A DNA stretch of 41,871 bases, taken from positions 1 to 41,871 of the forward strand of contig RPFO01002164.1 of NCBI GenBank assembly GCA_009746045.1. The letters are read 5' to 3'. The notes under the pieces are model-generated. The model saw only the letters and a program-made list of their open reading frames with translations, had not been told where the DNA came from and made no database searches. This DNA comes from Mesostigma viride (taxonomy: Eukaryota; Streptophyta; Mesostigmatophyceae; Mesostigmatales; Mesostigmataceae). This document shows positions 22,001 through 29,733 of this stretch, piece by piece. A program made the translations under genes and the position numbers. Positions within the stretch are counted from its first letter, which is position 1; each line of letters begins with the position of its first letter.

Positions 22001-24576
22001 CCAAGGATGTGCTGGAGTGCCTGCGGCTGACCATTTGCGCCAGATTCAAGGAGGATGAGACGCTGGAAGCGCAATGCAAGGACGCAAATGGCAAGGAGTT
22101 TGTGGCGTCTCATATTTTCGAACTCGTCTTCAATCTCCATCCTCTCGCTCGGCCGGTCGGCAGGAAGGAGATTGTGGCCAGATACCGGGAATTTTGGGAT
22201 GTGGCCGTCATCATAACGAGGAACATCGCCTACCTTCTTAAAGCCAAAAAACACGCCGCACATCTGAGGATTCCGAGAAAGGATATCAGTAATGGCAAGA
22301 TCGACTTTCAGGAGATTCTGCTAAAAGAGAGCGAGGACAAGACGGTGGGTTTGGCACTTTTGGCTCCGGAAGCGTTCAGGAAGTACGCTCCAAAAGTTGG
22401 ATTACTCGAAGGGGGTGTGAAGGAGGCGGCGATGAAGGGGCCGGTGAAGGGGCTGGAGAAGGGGAAGGGGAAGGGGAAGGAGACGGAGGCGAAGAAGGAG
22501 GAGGAGGAGTGGGACGTGAAGTATGAGTGGGGCAGTGTGGACTGGGGCCGTCGCCGGGTCTGGTTTTGCTGTCAGGCCCTAGACGGTGATGATGATGACA
22601 AGTCGCTCGTCAAGCAGGTGGCAGGCGAGGTTGCCTCAGCTTCAGCCCGCCCCTTTCCCTTGGGCAGGTCCCTTCCGTGCCTGAGCCTGCTGAACTTGGC
22701 GAACATTTGGGGTGAAAAGTGGAGTAACTTTCAGAGAGGGTGGTGGGCGTTCGGTCCTTGCCCGACAGCTTCGTCCATTCCCCAACCGGGCGGGATGTAC
22801 GATAATGTGCTGAAGGCTTGCGCCCACGACTTTTTCTCCAGGTTCGAACCGATGGTGATCGTGTTTGGTACCGAGACGGAGATTAAGGGGTTTCAAGAGA
22901 TAGTGGAAAGGATCGGGAAAGGGAGTGAATTGTGGGAGCGGCTTGAACAGGGGGAAGGTGATGGGGGGCCTAGGCTCGGAAGGGCGAAGAAGCGAAAAGC
23001 TTCCCACGAAGCTGGGGGATCGTCCGCCGTGGTGGAGAGGGATGACCAACAGTTGTTGGAGGGAGGGGATGGAGGGGATGGAGGTCCGGCAGGAGGGTCT
23101 AACCGCGGAGAGACCCCCGTCGAGGTCAGAACGCAGCAGGCCGAACAGAGGACGGGGCCTGAAGGTGATTCGGATCCGCCTGCGGCGAAGAAGCCCGCTT
23201 CTCAAGTGACTCGACGGGCAGTCGTGTCACTTGTTGAGGATGATGGAGGTGGGCCTTCCAAGCCTGCCGCGTCGCAGCCCGTTTTTCAGGTTCCGAAGAA
23301 GCAGCTTCGGGTTCCCCCGGCGACTCTGCCCACCCCGGCGCCTCTGCCCAGTTCTCAGGTACCGAAGAAGCAGCTTCGGGTTCCCCCGCCGACTCTGGCC
23401 ATTTCTCAGGTACCGAAGAAGCAGCTTCGTAAGCCAGTTGTGGCAGTGGCTGATTCGGACGACGATGCTGAGGAGGAGGAGGAGGAGGAGGACGACGATG
23501 CTGAGGAGGAGGAGGGGGAGGAGGAGGAGGAGGAGGAGGAGGAGCAGCACGTTGCTACCAAGAAATCCGCCAAGGGTGGGAAGGCTGCGGAGCACGTTGC
23601 TTCCAAGAAATCGGCCAAGGTGGGGAAGCCTCCCAAGCCTGCCCTGCCTCAGAAACGGCGTCGAAAAGCAGTTGTGCTTTCAGATTCGGACGATGAGGAG
23701 GAGAAGGAGGAGGAGGATGGCGGCGGAGAGGAGGAGGACGGGGGAAAGGAGCGCGTTGCTTCCAAGAAGTTACCCAAGACCGCGAAGACTGCCAAGGTTG
23801 CCGAGCCCGCCAAACCCGCCCCGGCGCCTGCCCCCCACCCCCAGACGGGGTCTACCTGCGAGCAGAGGTCGAAGGAAAAGGCCAAAAAGGGTAAGAAAAA
23901 ATCTGCGAGTGAATTCTGGTATGTAGAGTGTTTTGATTTTTCACGGTTGGCAGTCCGATTTCTACTAACTCGATTTTAGTCATGCGTTGATGGCATGATC
24001 GGTTTGCTCGCAGGTAATGAGGATGTGGAGCAGTTACTTCGCTTGGCTAATGTGGCGGTGGGCTTCGGACCAGCGGCTGTACATGCTGACACTTCCGGAC
24101 GGGAGGAGCCTAAGGGGGCGGAAGACAGTCAGGCGGGCGATGAGGATGATGACAAGCCCACGTTGGAAATGAGACTTATGGACGGGGAAATGGGGTTCGG
24201 AGCACCAGAGGCCTTTTGGTGTGATGGGTGGACTTTAGCCATTATGCAAGCAGGGAACAAGGATACGGCTACGCCAATGTATGCCAAGCTAGAAGACGTC
24301 ATGCTTTATGGGCAGGTGTCTGGATACGACACCAAGTGGAGGGACGTCGCATTTAAGTTTTTCGCTGAGGGGGAGAAGGGAGGGAAGTTGAAGAACAAGT
24401 TGTGGTGGATGCCGCTGGACTACGCGATGAAGGTGGTAAAGCTGACGGATGGCAAGAGCTGGAAGGATGTGGAAGTCTGGGCGCCTGCAAAGGAGATCGA
24501 TAAGAAGAGGAGGAACTCGAAAACGGAACAGCAGATCGCGGAAGCGAAATTACGGAAGAGGCCCTCGAAAGTGTGA
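16086..24576 (+). CDS. Nine-exon gene for a low-complexity, probably nuclear protein of unknown function
   Basis: Inferred exons: 16086-17275, 17463-18509, 18617-18679, 18817-18879, 19004-19132, 19259-19801, 19991-21156, 21412-23890 and 24014-24576 (stop TGA). All introns are GT-AG. All junctions are phase 0 except the last, which is phase 1. The N-terminus has SR/SP repeats (SRSPPRKSP), then a Glu/Lys/Arg coiled coil. Exon 6 is helical and ends in Ala/Lys repeats. Exons 7-8 look globular (for example VVVPVWQFPFQALAE). Exon 8 then has three QVPKKQLR repeats and acidic tracts after KAVVLSDSDDEEE. The C-terminus has basic stretches. The composition suggests a chromatin or RNA-associated protein, by inference only. 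Single-base frameshifts are needed near 16216, 16566, 17090, 17655, 18028 and 20445, so it is either a decaying gene or has assembly indels. Near 17090, a short intron ending TTTTTTTGCAG at about 17124 is an alternative. Confidence 0.6.
17276..17462 (+). other. Intron with palindrome, exon 1/2 of the nine-exon gene
   Basis: Donor CAG-GTATGT, acceptor TTGTCTGCAG. A palindrome-family copy with a CTGCGG centre is at 17374-17394. Introns 3, 5, 6 and 7 of this gene also carry copies (18721-18742, 19178-19198, 19824-19846, and three in intron 7), while introns 2, 4 and 8 do not. Confidence 0.7.
21157..21411 (+). repeat. Intron 7 of the nine-exon gene with three palindromes
   Basis: A 255-bp intron (donor GAT-GTAAGC, acceptor GATGTCGCAG). 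Palindromes lie at 21178-21199 (centre CTGCGG), 21247-21268 (CTGCAG) and 21333-21354 (CCGCAG). All three centres differ by transitions only. Confidence 0.75.
23095..23116 (+). repeat. Palindrome-family copy inside coding exon 8
   Basis: GGGTCTAACCG followed by CGGAGAGACCC lies in frame in the open exon and is translated within EGGSNRGETPVE-like sequence (GGSNRGETP). The centre is CCGCGG. The reading frame is unbroken on both sides over the whole exon. Confidence 0.65.
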
Positions 24577-24862
24577 GGGAAAGTTAGCACTTGGACATGC
24601 GCTGGCAATGCTCGTCCTATGGTTAATACAAAGGTTAGGATGATGTCGAGTCTCTCCACGTAAAATTTACATGAATTACTAACTTTCAAGCCTCTCGATG
24701 TGGAATGTACGCTCAAATTGACATGAATTAAGCATTATGACACCAAATTAGCTCGAAAATACGCGATCGGACGCCGAATTCGCGCGAAAAAAAGATATCG
24801 GACGATTGAAACTAGCGTTTTTTTCTTGCAAAATGCGCCAAAAATGACCCCATTCCGCGTGG
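24577..24862. other. 3' flank of the nine-exon gene; no gene
   Basis: AT-rich sequence with no recognised feature to about 24785. From about 24795 it matches, in reverse orientation, the right flank of the first minisatellite (shared words include GGACGATTGAAA, AGCGTTTTTTTCTTGCAAAA and CCCCATTCCGCGTGGGACC). Confidence 0.65.
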
Positions 24863-25134
24863 GACCACCCTGCGTGGGTGTGGTGGATGTGTGCGTGGGT
24901 GTGGTGGGTGGCTGGCATACGTGCGTGGGTGTGGTGGGTGGCTGGCATGCGTGCATGGGTGTGGTGGGTGGCTGGCATGCGTGCGTGGGTGTGGTGGGTG
25001 GCTGGCATGCGTGCGTGGGTGTGTTGGATGGGTGGCATGCGTGCGTGGGTGTGTTGGATGGGTGGCATGCGTGCGTGGGTGTGTCGGATGGGTGGCATGT
25101 GTGCGTGGGTGTGGTGGTGGATGCGTGGCATGCG
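24863..25134. repeat. 30-bp G-rich minisatellite, copy 2
   Basis: About nine units of the same repeat as 2216-3345 (GGCTGGCATGCGTGCG plus TGGGTGTGGTGGGT), G-rich strand again on plus. Three units near the right carry the variant TTGGATGGGTGGCATG or TCGGATGGGTGGCATG. Confidence 0.9.
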
Positions 25135-26730
25135 GGAAGTGACGCAACGAATGTTATGGCCGAGCAAACTGGGCCTCCTTGCCCGTGGCTGACGGAAATA
25201 CAATTCAAACAGACGGCCTCAAAGCATAGTAATGCATGCAACGACGTTCAAAAGCGTCCCAGATCGACATGAAAAGAAACCGAGCGCTAAAGCCGGTAGA
25301 ATGCATGGCGGGACATGATGTATTGGAAAAGCCTGGTTGCCTCCGTATCCGCTCCTGACGTGAACAAATGGAAAGAGACCGCCTGGAAGCCAACATATGC
25401 ATGCGCCACTGTTCCGAAGCCCAGCAAACACGAACAGAGCTTACCCAGGCGTCATTCCGGGTGCCACCATCTTACCCTGACAGTCGTCATCCTAGCAACC
25501 TCTAGCAGAGCTTACGGCCCCCACAGTCCAGGAGTTTCCATGACCCATCATTACGTACCTCAGCATCGGTGATTTTAAAACCACGCTTCTAAGCGTACTA
25601 GAATATCACTAGCTTTCCTGTAACAAACATGACCAACTGAGCACGTCGCTGTCGACAGCCATACCATTTGACCAGCGGCCATTTGCGACGCGATGCAATT
25701 GATGTGCATTATTTTGCTGGGCCCGTGGGCCACATCGCCGTCAACGGCTCAACGCTGCGCTCTGGTGGGTCTTCACGTGTGGACGTCAGCCTTCAAGTGT
25801 CGTCCAATCTGCTTTCTCGGTTTCGAAAAATTTGGTCGAGACGATTGCCATCGGCGCCGCGCTTCCACTTTCCGGCGACTGCAAGGATGCCACGTTACCG
25901 TTTTCTACCCTTTTACAGCCGTACGCTTTGCGACCGTTTTCATTACTAGTGTTCCTTTGGAATACGACATTCTTAGTAACCGAGCAAGAAGATTGGACGA
26001 CACTCGAGGGCTGACGGTTCACACGTAAAAACTCAAAGCGCAGCGTTGAGCCGTTGACGGCGATGATTGTGGCCCACGGGCCCAACAAAATGATGCACAT
26101 CACAATTCTAACAAAAACCAGTAGCCTACCTATTACCTACCCAACCCTAATTGCATCACGCTGCAAATGGCCACGGGATTACGGTATGGCTGTCGATAGG
26201 AAAGTGTTCAGTTCGTCATGCCGTTGGGATAGCTAGCTCTCTTTTTGTGCGCTTAGGAGCGCAGTTTTAAAATCACCGATGCTAAGGTACGTAATGATGG
26301 GTCATGCAAGCTCCTGGACTGTGGGGGCCGTAAGCTCTTGGAGAGGTTGCTGGGATGACGACTGTCAGGGTAAGACGGTGGCACCCGGAATGATGCCTGG
26401 GTAAGCTGCATTTTTGTTTTCTGGGCTTTGGAACGGTGTCGCCTGCATATGTTGGCTTCCAGGCGGTCTCTTTCCATTTGTTCACGTCAGGAGCGGATAC
26501 GAAGGCAACCAGGCTTTTCCAATACATCATGCCCCGCCATGCATATATTCCGATATGCATATATTCCACTGTATTTTGCGCTCGGTTTCGTTTTATTTCG
26601 ATTTGGGACGCTTTTGAACGTCGTTGCATGCATTACCATGCTTCGAGGCCGTCTGTTTGAGGTGTGTTTTCGTCAGCAACGGGCAAGGAGGCCCAGTTTG
26701 CTCGGCCATAACATTCGTTGCGTCACTTCC
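25135..26730. mobile_element. 1.6-kb foldback element without coding genes
   Basis: The two halves are inverted copies. GGAAGTGACGCAACGAATG at 25135 answers CATTCGTTGCGTCACTTCC ending at 26730. Further pairs run inward, such as GGGCCCGTGGGCCACA near 25720 against TGTGGCCCACGGGCCC near 26075, and TCGTCCAATC near 25802 against GATTGGACGA near 25990. A single-copy loop of about 160 bp remains at about 25815-25980. Arms differ by indels, for example an extra CATATATTCCGATATG near 26545. No transposase is seen. The right end touches the 5' LTR. No target duplication is visible. Confidence 0.75.
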
Positions 26731-26731
26731 A

Positions 26732-27349
26732 GTTAACGCCAAGCGCATTGCATGGCGTGATCCTGATTCGGCATATCTCTGCGATTCCAGCGGCACCGGA
26801 ACGAGTTCATTCCGACAAGTATCAAGAAAGTTATGGCGTTCCGACTTCCCGGTCGCGCGCGAGCGCGAGCCGGCTGTTCTTCTAAGTCGGACGTGAATAT
26901 TTGCCGACGACATATGGGGTCGACAGTAATTCCTGGGCTGACAGGAATTAGGTGCTGTACCTACGACGGTATTGGATTAATACGTCGTACGCAGGAAATA
27001 GGAACCTTAACCTGTGGTCTGTTGGTACCGCAGGCTTAGTCCTGGACTTCTAGGTGCAGATGCAATAATCACTGTGGTGACTGTACTCTGTGGTCACTGT
27101 GCCTGTATGGCAGACCTACTGTATAGGAGTTGGGCGCTGTACAGGTAGTGAATACTGTACCGGGGTGTTATTACTGAGCAGGCCTCCTAGGCTGCTCAGG
27201 ACTAGCAAGCACAGTGCACAAGTATATAAACAATAGGCCAGTGCCAAATGGGCATCTCTTGCGAGCCCGCCTCACGTGTTGTGCCTTGACTTGGCAAGCT
27301 CGTGTGCAAGCCTCAAGTGTTGAGCGCTGTAAACATTATCCGATTTAAC
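26732..27349 (+). repeat. 5' LTR
   Basis: Matches 34074-34376 joined to 41568-41871. It begins GTTAACGCCAAGCGC and probably ends at CCGATTTAAC, giving short inverted ends GTTAA/TTAAC rather than the usual TG/CA. The exact 3' boundary cannot be confirmed because the second copy stops at the window edge (base 27345 equivalent). No obvious tRNA primer-binding site follows. Confidence 0.8.
27223..27229 (+). promoter_or_regulatory. TATA box of the 5' LTR
   Basis: GTATATAAACAATAGG is perfectly placed in the LTR about 120 bp before its 3' end and is kept identically in the 3' copy (about 41752-41758). It probably sets the U3/R boundary. Confidence 0.6.
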
Positions 27350-27524
27350 AAAGCTCCGTTTCCAACCATATTCACACATTGCTGCATTGCAACCATATCC
27401 TTCACATTGCGTGTGCGAAGAAAGCTTAACTCAAATTACAACCAGTCTCAGCGGAACGGCCAGGAGGGTCGTTGCCGGTTGCGGTGTGCAGCTTTGACGA
27501 CGAGAGGAGCTCGTCCGGTGGTGA

Positions 27525-28445
27525 ATGGTGCAGGAGGAACAACGGCAGCAGGATTTCCGGTTTCGGCAGTCTGCTGGGGGTTCGATTTCTCCTGAATTAC
27601 GCCGTGTCGTTCGGGATCTATCTTTGTTGCTTGCAGATCGTCCGCCTGTAAATCGCAGCTTCGTGCAATTCGTCGACGACCAGGTCGAAGATTGGGAGCG
27701 AATTCTGCGACACGTACAAACCATCGTCATTCCGGAGCACCGGAGCATCGACGACCTTGAGCAGGAGCTTCACGGGTTGGTCGGCATCCAGACGGTGATT
27801 ACTGCAGTAGCAGAGCGAGTGCGGACGGAGTTGGCAGCAAGGCGAGGCGAGGTTGCGGAGGCAGCTGGCGCAGGGCGACACGAGTTTGTGCCGACAGTAG
27901 CGGGCGCGGGAGTACCACGTGCTTTCGCAGGCGGCATCGGCGACGAGGGTGTTGCAGCGGGTCCAGTTAGGCGTGAACGACGCGGAGCGGAGCATCACAG
28001 GCGGCTTGCAGAGGTCGGGGCGACAGCGGAAGCCATCGCCGGAGGACCGCGCGCAACAAGAGTCGGCAGGTTTCCAGAGCGAGTAAGAGTTCCTTTTCAG
28101 GAACTGCCCCCGCCCCTTCGCGTTCGTGTGACGCGTTGGGAGGAGTTTGCACCTCTTAGGTACGAGAGTGACCTTGAGGTAGGAGCAGGGGGTGTCGCTG
28201 GGCTAGGCGACGAGGCACTCGGCGACCACGAGGTGCCAACGTACAATCCGCGAGGTGCCAACGACGGGTTGTCACCTGTCTACTTTACCAACGGTGACGA
28301 TTCAGTCATCGCGGGCCGACAGCGGGTCGACGACGGCGCAGCAGGTAGCAGGGTACCAGAGCTGATTGTGGTGAGCGACAGCGACGACGACAGCGACAAG
28401 GAGAACCAGGACGCGCCTGGGGCCAGCCGTGGTGGTCTTGCCTGA
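27525..28445 (+). CDS. Retrotransposon ORF1, extra 306-residue protein upstream of gag
   Basis: An uninterrupted frame from an ATG to a stop within the leader between 5' LTR and gag. Copia elements normally have no separate ORF here. The N-terminal third is predicted helical (FVQFVDDQVEDWERILRHVQ, then a Leu/Glu-rich stretch). The middle is Arg/Gly/Ala/Glu-rich. The C-terminus reads ELIVVSDSDDDSDKEN, which fits a SUMO-interacting motif: a hydrophobic core followed by Ser/Asp. No known domain is recognised. It may be an accessory nucleic-acid or host-interacting protein or a diverged N-terminal part of gag. GC-rich codon use is like the downstream ORFs. Confidence 0.6.
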   Translation: MVQEEQRQQDFRFRQSAGGSISPELRRVVRDLSLLLADRPPVNRSFVQFVDDQVEDWERILRHVQTIVIPEHRSIDDLEQELHGLVGIQTVITAVAERVRTELAARRGEVAEAAGAGRHEFVPTVAGAGVPRAFAGGIGDEGVAAGPVRRERRGAEHHRRLAEVGATAEAIAGGPRATRVGRFPERVRVPFQELPPPLRVRVTRWEEFAPLRYESDLEVGAGGVAGLGDEALGDHEVPTYNPRGANDGLSPVYFTNGDDSVIAGRQRVDDGAAGSRVPELIVVSDSDDDSDKENQDAPGASRGGLA

Positions 28446-28547
28446 GTGGTAACACTTGGCACTTTCCTTTCTTGTTCAGTAGCTTATATTGCTTTAATTG
28501 CTGCTTGGCCACTTGGCTGGCTGTAGCAGATCTGAACAGAGGCCATC

Positions 28548-29733
28548 ATGGAGGATGGAGCTATCAACCAACAAGCGGGCTTTATGGGCTTGGACGGCGC
28601 GGCGCTGGGCTGGATGGACGAGATGGACGCGATGGACGCGGTGGACGCGATGGACGCGGGGACGGCCAGGCGCTGGGAGACCAGGCTGAGGTGCCAGATA
28701 ATCAGAGCCAAGGATCGCAGGGCGGGCAGCACGCGCCAGCCGCAGATCAAGCGGCGCCTAAGCGACCAACCGTTGCTGAGGGGTACGCGGTGCTAGGCCA
28801 GTTTCAGTCCATCAAGGACAATTGGCAGCCCCGGGATGCTGAGAGGATGTTAGAGGACATGAACTTGTACACGGAGATATACAACGGTGACAAGCTTCGC
28901 ATCCTGGCGTCTAGTGCCTACATACGGCAGTCGGCGAGGCGGCTGTTCAAGTTTGTTCGGGAGCGACACGCGGCGGGGGACACCTGGACGGCGTTTATGA
29001 CGCGACTCAGGTCGTTCCTGAGTGACAAGAGGACCATAGATGGGTCCCACCTGAAGCAAGAATACCTGGACTACAAGCCCATCAAGGGGCAGCTAGTGGT
29101 CCACGCCTTTGAAGACTTCGTCAAGCTGAGGGAGGACGCCATGGCCAAGGGCTTCTTCGTCGCAGATCGGATGGCCATGGGCGACTTTCTCAAGTCGCTG
29201 CAGCTGGATCCGGTCACCATGGATAATGTGACCATCCACATGCGACAGGTCCATGGCTGGGCAGCCATGACGGATCAGTTGTATGAGTGTTTCAGCGGCA
29301 AGTACGTGGGGGTAAGCGCCCTCGTCAGAATGATGAGGAGGCCACTGAACCCACGGTTAAGTCCATGAGGGGATCGGGCCACGGGGGCCCAGCGTCCTCG
29401 AGAGGGCCTGAGACCTCTTCAAGGGGTCGAGGAAGGTCCAGGAGGGGGCGTGACAGAAGGGCTGGACGGGGGACCCCGCCGAAGTCGGGACATCCACAGT
29501 CCCAGTTTGACTTCAAGAGGGTGGGTGGTCCTCCCAAGGCTGGGCCCAGCAGTGGGACCTCACGGGACATCAGTCAGGTGGAATGTTATTTCTGCCAGGG
29601 GAAGGGTCACTTCAGGAATGAGTGTCCCTCGTACCTGAGGCAGGAAGGTCAGAGCAAGCCAGCTCAGGGTGGCAGCAAGGACAAGGCTGGTCCATCCCAG
29701 GACAAGGGCAAGGGCAAGGCTGCTGATCATTGA
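28548..29733 (+). CDS. Gag polyprotein with CCHC zinc knuckle, two apparent -1 frameshifts
   Basis: The likely start is ATG 28548 (MEDGAINQQAGFMGLDG, then MD-rich repeats). The frame changes by -1 at a GGGG run (28658-28661), continues through a capsid-like helical region (KDNWQPRDAERMLEDMNLYT, then SFLSDKRTIDGSHLKQEYL), and changes by -1 again at the GGGGG run near 29308-29312. The last part is Arg/Gly-rich and holds the nucleocapsid knuckle CYFCQGKGHFRNEC (C-x2-C-x4-H-x4-C), which binds genomic RNA. It ends with TGA at 29731-29733. Both shifts are at G runs, so missing G bases in the assembly are a simple explanation; programmed slippage or decay are alternatives. Confidence 0.7.

Noticed and set aside
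23891-23979. Exon 8 of the nine-exon gene reading on to the stop at 23979
   Set aside because: The donor at 23891 (AAAAAGG-GTAAGA) joined to the acceptor before 24014 keeps the frame (phase 1). A later donor GTATGT at 23919 would give an immediate stop.
25315-26736. Frames inside the foldback arms that look alike on both strands
   Set aside because: They are the same inverted-repeat sequence read twice; no transposase motif.
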